A stretch of 64,000 nucleotides of DNA from positions 1-64,000 of the forward strand of contig CAIXLY010000035.1 in the NCBI GenBank assembly GCA_903920455.1, given 5' to 3'. Position numbers and translations under genes: made by a program. The notes under the pieces were generated by a model. That model was not told the origin of the DNA. It made no database searches and saw only the letters and a list, made by a program, of their open reading frames with translations. The first letter of the stretch is position 1; each line of letters begins with the position of its first letter. The stretch comes from an uncultured bacterium. GTDB lineage: Bacteria; Bacteroidota; Bacteroidia; Chitinophagales; Chitinophagaceae. Positions 10,901 to 19,432 of this stretch are shown piece after piece.

Positions 10901-11319
10901 GGTGAGTTCGGCACACAAGCTTGGTTAAGTATTGAAAAAACCAGCTCCTCATAAAATACAGTAGCATCTTCAGTTGAAGCGAAATAGCCATAACGCTCTC
11001 CCCATACCCTCCAGCAATGAGCCATACGATGGGCAACCTGCTTAGAAGAAGTTTCCCTTCCAAGAGAACCATCAGGCTGTGGCACACCTGCTTTCCTAAA
11101 GTATTTTTGTGCAATAATATCTGTAGCAATCTGGCTCCATTGCTTAGGCACTTCCACATTGGTCATTTCAAATACAACTTCACCACTTGGATTACGGATA
11201 ATCGAAGTGCGATAATCGTATTCGAACATTTCAAACACACTTACCTTACTTGAAGTAAAATGTCTGTCGAATTTTAGTCCCTGACTGTTTGCTGTTGCTT
11301 TAGTTTTGTTTGTGGCCAT
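7957..11319 (-). CDS. nrdJ: Vitamin B12-dependent (class II) ribonucleoside-diphosphate reductase
   Basis: 1120 aa; [55 protein letters not shown], C-terminal CNTCG..[8 protein letters not shown] motif. Confidence 0.95.
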   Translation of the reverse strand: [1120 protein letters not shown]

Positions 11320-11618
11320 CTTGCTATTATTGAGGTTAGTGGTATGCTAGTTGTTTTCCTAGACAGAGTACGAAAATATCTTTACTTGTCTACTCTTCAA
11401 ACCCCTAAATATCAACACCCTGTTGATAACTGCAACAATCCGCAACAGTAGGGGCTTTGCAATTTTGTTCACTTTTTTAAAAAAATATTTTTGGTCAAAT
11501 ACGGGAAAATTGGTAGTCTAAATATCCTCGAAAGTTTGAAAAGAATTTGTGACAAAAATCATGTTTGAAGACGTGCAGAACAATAACTTCGCGAAAATTC
11601 ATCTGCATCCAATTTTTT

Positions 11619-12347
11619 ATGAAAACTTTTTTCTGCACAATAGCGTTTTTCTTCATGATCATTTGTTCAACAACAGTTGCACAAGAAAAAAAATTCAGCG
11701 GCTGGGCGATGAGTGCAAACACCATCAAAATTAATCCGAAAATAGTTTTTCAGTTTGATATGCAATTGCGTTCAACCAATAATTTTAAAAACCCAGAAGT
11801 GTTTATAATAAGGCCTGTATTGGCTTATATGATAAACAAAACAACTTCGATTGGTATTGGCGTTGGGTCAATTTCCACCTGGAAAACAATTGAAGAAGTA
11901 CGAGACGAAACAAAAGAATTTCGCATATTTCAACAAATGAATACAGAAAAAAAATATGGTGCGTCAACAATTCAACACCGGATTAGGGTAGAAGAAAGAT
12001 GGCTTCCTGAAGTTAGTGTAGCAGATGGCGCCTTTAAAAAAACTGGAACTAATTTTAATTTCAGAGCACGATACCTAACAAAATTCATGATCCCAACGAA
12101 AAAGACATTGCAGTTTTCAAAAGGTTTTTATGTGGTGGCTCAAAATGAGTTTTATTTCAATCTTGCAGGAGCATCTTTTGCTAACAATAAATTTTTCGAC
12201 CAGTCAAGGACCTATGGCGGTGCTGGGCTAAGAATAAATAAAACATTGGATATCGAGCTGGGATATATGTATCAATACGTGGAAGGCGAAGCCAAGACCT
12301 ACATATCCAACAGCATACTTCACTTTGCGACTTTCTTGAGACTCTAG
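11619..12347 (+). CDS. DUF2490-like outer-membrane/secreted protein
   Basis: ORF 11565..12347; in-frame ATG at 11619 gives signal peptide MKTFFCTIAFFFMIICSTTVAQ; beta-rich C-terminal pattern. Confidence 0.7.
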   Translation: MKTFFCTIAFFFMIICSTTVAQEKKFSGWAMSANTIKINPKIVFQFDMQLRSTNNFKNPEVFIIRPVLAYMINKTTSIGIGVGSISTWKTIEEVRDETKEFRIFQQMNTEKKYGASTIQHRIRVEERWLPEVSVADGAFKKTGTNFNFRARYLTKFMIPTKKTLQFSKGFYVVAQNEFYFNLAGASFANNKFFDQSRTYGGAGLRINKTLDIELGYMYQYVEGEAKTYISNSILHFATFLRL

Positions 12348-12433
12348 CTCACCAAGCCCCCTAGGCTTACTTGATTGAACAATCACAAAGCGAAAAGTTT
12401 TTCGCACATTTGCAATGGAGGCCATACCAAATC

Positions 12434-13225
12434 ATGACGCAACCCACATACAATAAGATTGTTGAACATAAAACCCAGGCTAAAAAATCTTTTGCCCTGC
12501 TCATAGATCCCGACAAAACCTCTGTTCATCAAGCAAAGAAACTGATTGAGCTGAGCAACAATGCGGCAGTAGATTTCATCTTTGTTGGCGGGAGCCTCCT
12601 GATCACCGATCATCTGGAAGAAATTGTTAAGCAGTTTAAAAAAGAATCCAACATCCCTATACTGCTGTTTCCTGGAAGTCCGGCTCAGGTAACCCCTTAT
12701 GCAGACGCTCTCCTTTATTTGTCGTTGATCTCTGGAAGAAACCCAGAATTGCTGATCGGACAACATGTGATCTCTGCTCCATTGATAAGAAAAAGTGGAC
12801 TCGAAATCATCTCCACAGGGTATATGCTCATCGATGGTGGAAATCCAACAACCGCCTCCTATATCAGCAACTCAATTCCAATTCCGGCAGACAAAAATGC
12901 CATAGCAGCCTGTACTGCTATGGCAGGTGAGATGCTGGGGTTGAAGCTAATCTACCTGGACGCTGGCAGTGGCGCCATGAACCCAATCTCGGAGGCAATG
13001 ATTTCCGCAGTATCATCCCAAATAAGCATACCCCTCATTGTTGGAGGAGGCATTACAGAGCCCGAAAAGGCATATCGCAACTGCATGGCGGGAGCAGACA
13101 TGGTTGTGGTGGGCAATGCCGTTGAAAAAGACCCTGGACTGATCAAAGAGATGAGTGTGGCCATTCGGACAGCCTCCTCAAACCCCAGCATGGTTGAGTC
13201 GCCTGAAAGTAATGGGGCATTTTAG
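12434..13225 (+). CDS. Geranylgeranylglyceryl/heptaprenylglyceryl phosphate synthase family protein (GGGPS/PcrB-like)
   Basis: SFALLIDPDKT, FIFVGGSLL, IPILLFPGSPAQV, STGYMLIDGG, YLDAGSGA, PLIVGGGI..P..A.....GADMVVVGNAVEKDP. Confidence 0.9.
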   Translation: MTQPTYNKIVEHKTQAKKSFALLIDPDKTSVHQAKKLIELSNNAAVDFIFVGGSLLITDHLEEIVKQFKKESNIPILLFPGSPAQVTPYADALLYLSLISGRNPELLIGQHVISAPLIRKSGLEIISTGYMLIDGGNPTTASYISNSIPIPADKNAIAACTAMAGEMLGLKLIYLDAGSGAMNPISEAMISAVSSQISIPLIVGGGITEPEKAYRNCMAGADMVVVGNAVEKDPGLIKEMSVAIRTASSNPSMVESPESNGAF

Positions 13226-13295
13226 GGTCTTTTTTAAGAAATAATCAGTTACTTTGCAGTTCATTATTTATCGTTAAAAAGATAGACTAAGAACA

Positions 13296-13424
13296 ATGAA
13301 AAAAAACCTGACCTCCTCATCAATAGCAGAAACGGCTCATGCCGGTTCCATGCGTTGGGTTTTTACTGTGCCTCAAGGAACAGTTTTTTTATGCCGACCG
13401 ATTCCATTTTTGGTACGACGTTGA
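13296..13424 (+). CDS. Candidate 42-aa leader/small ORF upstream of the arginine operon
   Basis: Hand translation from ATG at 13296: MKKNLTSSSIAETAHAGSMRWVFTVPQGTVFLCRPIPFLVRR*; below the size limit of the supplied ORF track. Confidence 0.3.
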   Translation: MKKNLTSSSIAETAHAGSMRWVFTVPQGTVFLCRPIPFLVRR

Positions 13425-13515
13425 TAGATACCACCCCCGAACGACTGCCGTAAACTGTCTGACCCAACCCCACCAGGGATTGCGCTGACATGTGTTAATT
13501 TTCAATTCGTAAAAA

Positions 13516-14226
13516 ATGGAACAGCAAAAACAAGACTTCAACATATATATCGCTAGCGAGGCCGACTTCGAGTTCGCTGAGCAAATTTGCCAAGAGATGG
13601 AGGAATCCGCAAAAGCAAGGGGCACAGGAATAGCAAAAAGAAGTCCGGATTATATTCGAAAAAAAATGATCGAGGGCAAAGCCGTTATTGCACTCACAAA
13701 GGAAAATACTTGGGCAGGCTTCTGCTATATCGAAACATGGGGTCATGGCAGCTATGTTGCCAACTCAGGATTGATTGTAAGTCCCTTGTTGAGGAAAAGC
13801 GGACTGGCAAGGCTAATCAAGAAAAAAATCTTTGCGCTGAGCAGGGAAAAATATCCTGATTCAAAAATATTTGGCCTAACCACAGGGTTGCCTGTGATGA
13901 AAATCAACTCAGAACTAGGCTACGAGCCAGTTACTTACTCAGAATTGACCCAGGATGAAGACTTCTGGGCGGGCTGTAAGAGTTGCATCAACTATGAGAT
14001 TCTGATGAGCAAAGAAAGGAAAAACTGCATGTGTACTGCTATGCTTTATGACCCTAAGGATCATTATGAGCCAGCAGAAACAAAGCAATATTTCGAACAA
14101 AATGCTAAGGGCTTTGAACGTTTGTTCCGTTTTAAAGAATGGAAACTATTACGGTCTTTCATCAAAAAAGACGGAAAAGCAATCAGGTCAATTAAAGGTT
14201 TTTTCTCCCCATTATTTAATTTCTAA
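13516..14226 (+). CDS. GNAT-family N-acyltransferase; candidate N-succinylglutamate (ArgA-like) synthase
   Basis: GNAT-like GLIVSPLLRKSGLARLIKKKIF; first long gene of the arg operon. Confidence 0.7.
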   Translation: MEQQKQDFNIYIASEADFEFAEQICQEMEESAKARGTGIAKRSPDYIRKKMIEGKAVIALTKENTWAGFCYIETWGHGSYVANSGLIVSPLLRKSGLARLIKKKIFALSREKYPDSKIFGLTTGLPVMKINSELGYEPVTYSELTQDEDFWAGCKSCINYEILMSKERKNCMCTAMLYDPKDHYEPAETKQYFEQNAKGFERLFRFKEWKLLRSFIKKDGKAIRSIKGFFSPLFNF

Positions 14227-14243
14227 CGCAAGCAGCTTATATC

Positions 14244-15449
14244 ATGGCAAAAAAAGTAGTTCTCGGTTTTAGTGGTGGCCTGGATACCACATTCTGTGTG
14301 AAACACCTATCGGAAGAAAAGGGCTATGAAGTGCATAGCATCATTGTCAACACTGGTGGATTTAGCGAAGAGGAACTGAAAAAGATTGAAGCCCATGCCT
14401 ATTCATTGGGCGTCACCTCTCACACCACAGTAAATGCAGTCAAGACATACTACGATAAAATAATCCGCTACCTGATCTATGGAAATGTATTAAAAAACAA
14501 CACCTATCCGCTTAGCGTAAGTGCTGAAAGGCTGAGCCAAGCTTTACACATCGCTGAACATGTTCAGCAACTGGGCGCAGATGCAGTAGCGCATGGAAGC
14601 ACCGGAGCGGGTAACGATCAGGTTCGTTTTGACATGATTTTTCACATCCTGATTCCGGGCGTTGAAATCATTACACCAATTCGCGATCTCAAACTCAGCA
14701 GGGAAGAAGAAATTGACTACTTGCAGAAAAAGGGAGTAACTGTGAATGCCGAAAAAGCGATGTACTCTATCAATAAAGGCCTCTGGGGAACAAGCATCGG
14801 AGGAAAAGAAACCTTATCGTCAAAAGGAATCTTTCCAGAATCTGCATGGCCAACCCAGGTTACCAAACATGATACCGAGGAGCTGGTCATAGGATTTGAA
14901 AAAGGTGAGATTAAATCAGTCAACGAAAAAACATTCGATCATCCATCACTTGCCATACAAGAACTGCAAACTATTGTTGGTCCCTATGGAATTGGTCGCG
15001 ATGTACATGTGGGGGATACCATCATTGGCATCAAGGGAAGAGTAGGCTTTGAAGCAGCTGCGCCGATAGTAATCATCAAGTCGCACCATGCACTAGAAAA
15101 ACATGTGCTCACAAAATGGCAGCTTCAATGGAAAGATACACTGTCACAGTTTTATGGCAACTGGCTACACGAGGGACAAATACTTGATCCTGTAATGCGA
15201 GACATCGAAGCTTACCTAGAACACGCACAACAAACCGTAACAGGAAAAGTATTTCTTCAGCTTATGCCCTACAGGTATCAAATTGTGGGAATAGAATCAA
15301 GCTATGACCTCATGAACAGCAAATTTGGCAAGTACGGAGAGATGAACAGCGGTTTCACAGGTGAGGATGTTAGAGGTTTTAGTAAGATTTTTGGTAATCA
15401 AAATATCATCTGGAGAGCTGTTCAGGCTGAAAACAACACCAAGGAATAA
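14244..15449 (+). CDS. argG: Argininosuccinate synthase
   Basis: VVLGFSGGLDTTFCVK; STGAGNDQVRFD; arg cluster. Confidence 0.94.
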   Translation: MAKKVVLGFSGGLDTTFCVKHLSEEKGYEVHSIIVNTGGFSEEELKKIEAHAYSLGVTSHTTVNAVKTYYDKIIRYLIYGNVLKNNTYPLSVSAERLSQALHIAEHVQQLGADAVAHGSTGAGNDQVRFDMIFHILIPGVEIITPIRDLKLSREEEIDYLQKKGVTVNAEKAMYSINKGLWGTSIGGKETLSSKGIFPESAWPTQVTKHDTEELVIGFEKGEIKSVNEKTFDHPSLAIQELQTIVGPYGIGRDVHVGDTIIGIKGRVGFEAAAPIVIIKSHHALEKHVLTKWQLQWKDTLSQFYGNWLHEGQILDPVMRDIEAYLEHAQQTVTGKVFLQLMPYRYQIVGIESSYDLMNSKFGKYGEMNSGFTGEDVRGFSKIFGNQNIIWRAVQAENNTKE

Positions 15450-15458
15450 ATATCGCAT

Positions 15459-16442
15459 ATGCACAACAAGATAAAAATCGGAATCATTGGCGGAGCTGGC
15501 TACACTGGCGGAGAACTCATTCGCCTGTTGTTGATTCATCCGAATGCAGACATTCAATTCATTCACAGCAAGAGCAATGCGGGGAATCCGATTTACCATG
15601 TGCACCAAGACCTCATTGGCTCAACAGAATTAACATTCTCGGCAGACATTCATCAAAATATTGATCTTCTTTTTCTCTGTCTTGGTCATGGAGAATCCAC
15701 CAAATTTCTAACGCAACATCAGATCAAGCCTTCCATCCGAATTATCGATCTGGCAAACGACTTTCGCATAACAAATCAGTCAACACAAGGGGAAAGAACC
15801 TTTGTCTACGGACTCCCTGAACTCGGAAAAGAGCTTATAAAAAACGCTAAAAACATTGCCAATCCTGGTTGTTTTGCAACAGCAATTCAATTGGGGCTCC
15901 TTCCTCTTGCAAAATCCGGACAACTAAACGAAGTATACACCACCGGAATCACAGGATCAACGGGAGCAGGACAATCGCTAAGTGCAACAAGTCATTTTAG
16001 CTGGAGAGCAAATAACATACAGGCCTATAAAACCCTGACTCATCAGCATATAGCAGAAATTCATCAGTCCATTCGCGGATTGCAAGGAAACGAAATTCCA
16101 GCTGTTCACTTTGTGCCATGGCGCGGCGATTTCACAAGAGGCATTTTTGTTTCCTCCACGCTCAGCACAACCCTATCGGTTGAAAAGCTCAACGAGCTTT
16201 ATAAGGCTTACTATGCAAATCATCCATTCACGATAGTATCCGAAAAACCGATTGCGCTTAAACAAGTGGTAAACACCAATAAGTGCGTCATCCACATCGA
16301 AAAAGAAAATGATAAGGTGGTCATCCACTCAGCAATAGACAACCTTCTTAAAGGTGCCAGCGGACAGGCTGTTCAAAATATGAACCTTATGTTTGGACTG
16401 GAAGAAATTAATGGACTACATTTAAAAGCCAGCGGATTTTAA
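15459..16442 (+). CDS. argC: N-acyl-gamma-glutamyl-phosphate reductase
   Basis: IGIIGGAGYTGGELIRLL; NPGCFATAIQLGLLPL. Confidence 0.95.
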   Translation: MHNKIKIGIIGGAGYTGGELIRLLLIHPNADIQFIHSKSNAGNPIYHVHQDLIGSTELTFSADIHQNIDLLFLCLGHGESTKFLTQHQIKPSIRIIDLANDFRITNQSTQGERTFVYGLPELGKELIKNAKNIANPGCFATAIQLGLLPLAKSGQLNEVYTTGITGSTGAGQSLSATSHFSWRANNIQAYKTLTHQHIAEIHQSIRGLQGNEIPAVHFVPWRGDFTRGIFVSSTLSTTLSVEKLNELYKAYYANHPFTIVSEKPIALKQVVNTNKCVIHIEKENDKVVIHSAIDNLLKGASGQAVQNMNLMFGLEEINGLHLKASGF

Positions 16443-16452
16443 ACACATATTT

Positions 16453-17256
16453 ATGAAAGCAACAATACTCGGTGCGGGAAATATTGGAATGGCATTGGCA
16501 GAAGGCCTTGTACAAAGTGGCACATGTAAAAAACAGGAGATTACACTCACCAGGAGAAACCCAAAAACACTCGCGGAACTTCAAAAAATTGGATACAAGA
16601 CAACGACTTCAAATGCCGATGCAATAAAAGATGCAGACACCATTTTTGTTTGCGTTCTGCCACAACAATTAAATGAACTTCTTCAGGAAATCAGTGCTGC
16701 CATCAATCCAAAAAAACAGCTTGTGGTGTCTGTTGTTACCGGAGCACACACCAATGTATTTAAAAATCTCCTTGGCGCCAATGTTCGAATAATCAGGGCC
16801 ATGCCCAACACCGCTATGAAGGTGAGGCAGAGCATGACCTGTCTTTCTTCAGCAAATGCCACCCAAAAAGATATTGGCATGGTGCAATCCCTATTCAATA
16901 CCATGGGACAAAGCATTATCATTGAAGAACAAATGATGAGTGCCGCTACAGCATTATGCGCTTGCGGAATCGCATTTTTCCTTAGAACAATCCGGGCTGC
17001 CTCACAAGGTGGTGTGGAAATTGGTTTTCATGCAGGAGATGCGTTAAAAATTGCTGCACAAACTGCACTCGGAGCAGCAAGCTTACTGACGGAAAATAAA
17101 AGCCACCCAGAGCAGGAAATTGATAAAGTAACATCCCCTAAGGGCTGTACAATAGCTGGACTCAACGAAATGGAATATCAAGGCCTAAGCTCTTCAATGA
17201 TCAAGGGAATTAAATTATCAGCCGATATGGCAAACGAACTTTATAAGGAATCATGA
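16453..17256 (+). CDS. proC: Pyrroline-5-carboxylate reductase
   Basis: ILGAGNIGMALAEGL; RAMPNTAMKVRQSMTCL; TSPKGCTIAGLNEME. Confidence 0.93.
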   Translation: MKATILGAGNIGMALAEGLVQSGTCKKQEITLTRRNPKTLAELQKIGYKTTTSNADAIKDADTIFVCVLPQQLNELLQEISAAINPKKQLVVSVVTGAHTNVFKNLLGANVRIIRAMPNTAMKVRQSMTCLSSANATQKDIGMVQSLFNTMGQSIIIEEQMMSAATALCACGIAFFLRTIRAASQGGVEIGFHAGDALKIAAQTALGAASLLTENKSHPEQEIDKVTSPKGCTIAGLNEMEYQGLSSSMIKGIKLSADMANELYKES

Positions 17257-18395
17257 AGCTTTTCGACGTATACCCCATCAATGACATCAACATAACCCGG
17301 GCACTTGGCTCGAGGGTATGGGACAATCATGGCAAAGAATATATGGACCTTTATGGTGGCCATGCAGTAATTAGCATCGGTCATTGTCACCCACATTGGG
17401 TAAATCGAATAAAGGATCAGCTTGATAAAATTGCATTCTATTCCAATTCAATCAAAATACCGCTGCAGGAAGAATTGGCATCAACATTAGGAGAGGTGTC
17501 AGGCAAAAAGGAATTCGAACTTTTTCTGTGCAACTCCGGAGCAGAAGCAAATGAAAATGCGCTTAAACTCGCTTCATTTCATACTGGTAGAAAAAAAATC
17601 ATTGCTTTCAAAAAAGCATTTCATGGTAGAACATCTCTTGCAGTTGCTGCAACAGACAATCCAGCCATCATAGCTCCTGTTAACGAAACAGACAACATCA
17701 GTTTCCTTCCTTTCAATGATAGCGATTCACTTCGCGCTCACTTCAAATCTGAAGGAAACCAAATAGCTGCAGTTATCGTAGAAGGAATTCAAGGTGTTGG
17801 TGGAATCAATGTTGCCAGTGACATATTTTTACAAACAATCAGGGCCTGTTGTGATGAATATGGCGCAGTGTATATTGCCGACAGTGTACAATGCGGCTAT
17901 GGTAGATCAGGCATTTTTTTCAGCCACGATGCTGCAGGCGTAGAAGCAGATATTTACTCAATGGCAAAAGGCATGGGAAATGGATTTCCAATCGGAGGAA
18001 TCATCATCTCACCAAAGATTAAAGCAAAACACTTTATGCTAGGCACAACATTTGGGGGAAACCATCTTGCCTGTGCCGCAGCGTTAGCCGTGTTGGAAGT
18101 AATACGTGATGAACCTTTAATGCCCAATGCAGCGGCTGTTGGAAACTACCTGCAACAGAAACTAACCTCCATCCCAGAAATTAGTGGTGTAAGAGGCCGT
18201 GGCCTAATGATTGGCTTTGACGTTTCTGAAACCCACAAGAACTTAAAAAAAGACCTGCTTTTCAAGCATAGCATATTCACGGGTGAGGCAAAGCCCAACG
18301 TAATCAGGCTACTGCCTTCGCTGGCATTGAGCATGGAAGATGCCTCTCTGTTTATTTCTTCGCTAAAAAAAGCAATTGAGCAATATCAACCATAA
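17253..18395 (+). CDS. argD: N-acylornithine aminotransferase (class III PLP)
   Basis: DLYGGHAVISIGHCHP; NSGAEANENALKLA; SMAKGMGNGFPIGG. Confidence 0.93.
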   Translation: MKLFDVYPINDINITRALGSRVWDNHGKEYMDLYGGHAVISIGHCHPHWVNRIKDQLDKIAFYSNSIKIPLQEELASTLGEVSGKKEFELFLCNSGAEANENALKLASFHTGRKKIIAFKKAFHGRTSLAVAATDNPAIIAPVNETDNISFLPFNDSDSLRAHFKSEGNQIAAVIVEGIQGVGGINVASDIFLQTIRACCDEYGAVYIADSVQCGYGRSGIFFSHDAAGVEADIYSMAKGMGNGFPIGGIIISPKIKAKHFMLGTTFGGNHLACAAALAVLEVIRDEPLMPNAAAVGNYLQQKLTSIPEISGVRGRGLMIGFDVSETHKNLKKDLLFKHSIFTGEAKPNVIRLLPSLALSMEDASLFISSLKKAIEQYQP

Positions 18396-18402
18396 GACCC
18401 TC

Positions 18403-19371
18403 ATGAAACAATTCATCTCCGCCCATGATGTCTCAGACATCCCGGAACTGATCACCAACGCACTGAATTACAAAGCCAATCCCAGACGAGATGAACTTCT
18501 TGGGAAACACAAACGCATTGGCTGCCTGTTTCTAAATCCAAGCATGCGCACCAGGTTAAGCACCCAAGTTGCAGCACAACAGCTTGGCATGGAAATCGTA
18601 ATTTTTAATGTTGGCAACGAAGGATGGGCACTTGAATTTGAAGATGGTGCAATCATGAATGGCACCACGAGTGAGCATGTCAAAGATGCAGCGCCAATTA
18701 TGGGAAATTATTTTGATATCCTTGCCGTACGCTCTTTCCCAAAACTGGAAGACAGAGACGTTGATTATTCAGACCACATCATCAAACAATTCATAAAGTA
18801 CGCAGGCGTTCCAGTAATTAGCTTAGAAAGCGCTACGCTACATCCATTACAAAGCCTGGCAGACTTAATTACCATCAAGGAATCCATCATTGAACAAAAA
18901 ATTACAGACAGGAAACCTAAAATAGTATTGACATGGGCGCCTCATGTTAAAGCCCTTCCCCAGTGTGTTGCAAACAGTTTTGCCCAATGGGTGAATGCTT
19001 GGGGAGAAGCTGATTTCGTGATCGCTCATCCAGAAGGATACCACCTTGAAGAAAGTTATACCGCCGGGGCAACCATCACACACAATCAAGAAGAGGCGCT
19101 TACCAATGCCGACTTCATCTATGTAAAAAACTGGAGTTCTTACTCAGACTACGGAAAGGTTCTTTGCAATGACAACGCTTGGATGCTTAATAATAAAAAG
19201 CTGCAACTAACCAATAATGCCAAGGTGATGCATTGTCTGCCTGTAAGAAGAAACGTTGAACTCTCAGATGAAATTCTGGATGGACCAAACAGCCTGGTTA
19301 CCAAACTTGCATCAAACAGGGTGTGGGCAGCTCAATCTGTAATTGCGGAGATGCTAAAATCAAGGCGTTAA
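18403..19371 (+). CDS. argF': N-succinyl/N-acetylornithine carbamoyltransferase
   Basis: NPSMRTRLSTQ carbamoyl-phosphate motif; LHPLQSLADL; MHCLPVRRN; ATG at 18403 (MKQFISAHDV). Confidence 0.93.
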   Translation: MKQFISAHDVSDIPELITNALNYKANPRRDELLGKHKRIGCLFLNPSMRTRLSTQVAAQQLGMEIVIFNVGNEGWALEFEDGAIMNGTTSEHVKDAAPIMGNYFDILAVRSFPKLEDRDVDYSDHIIKQFIKYAGVPVISLESATLHPLQSLADLITIKESIIEQKITDRKPKIVLTWAPHVKALPQCVANSFAQWVNAWGEADFVIAHPEGYHLEESYTAGATITHNQEEALTNADFIYVKNWSSYSDYGKVLCNDNAWMLNNKKLQLTNNAKVMHCLPVRRNVELSDEILDGPNSLVTKLASNRVWAAQSVIAEMLKSRR

Positions 19372-19432
19372 AAAATGGTAAACAAAACAGTCCTGTGTTA
19401 TACAATCAAAAAAAATATTAGATAAAAATAAA

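Noticed and set aside
11320-11564. Cobalamin riboswitch upstream of nrdJ
   Set aside because: No recognisable B12-box core was found by eye; a covariance-model search would be decisive.
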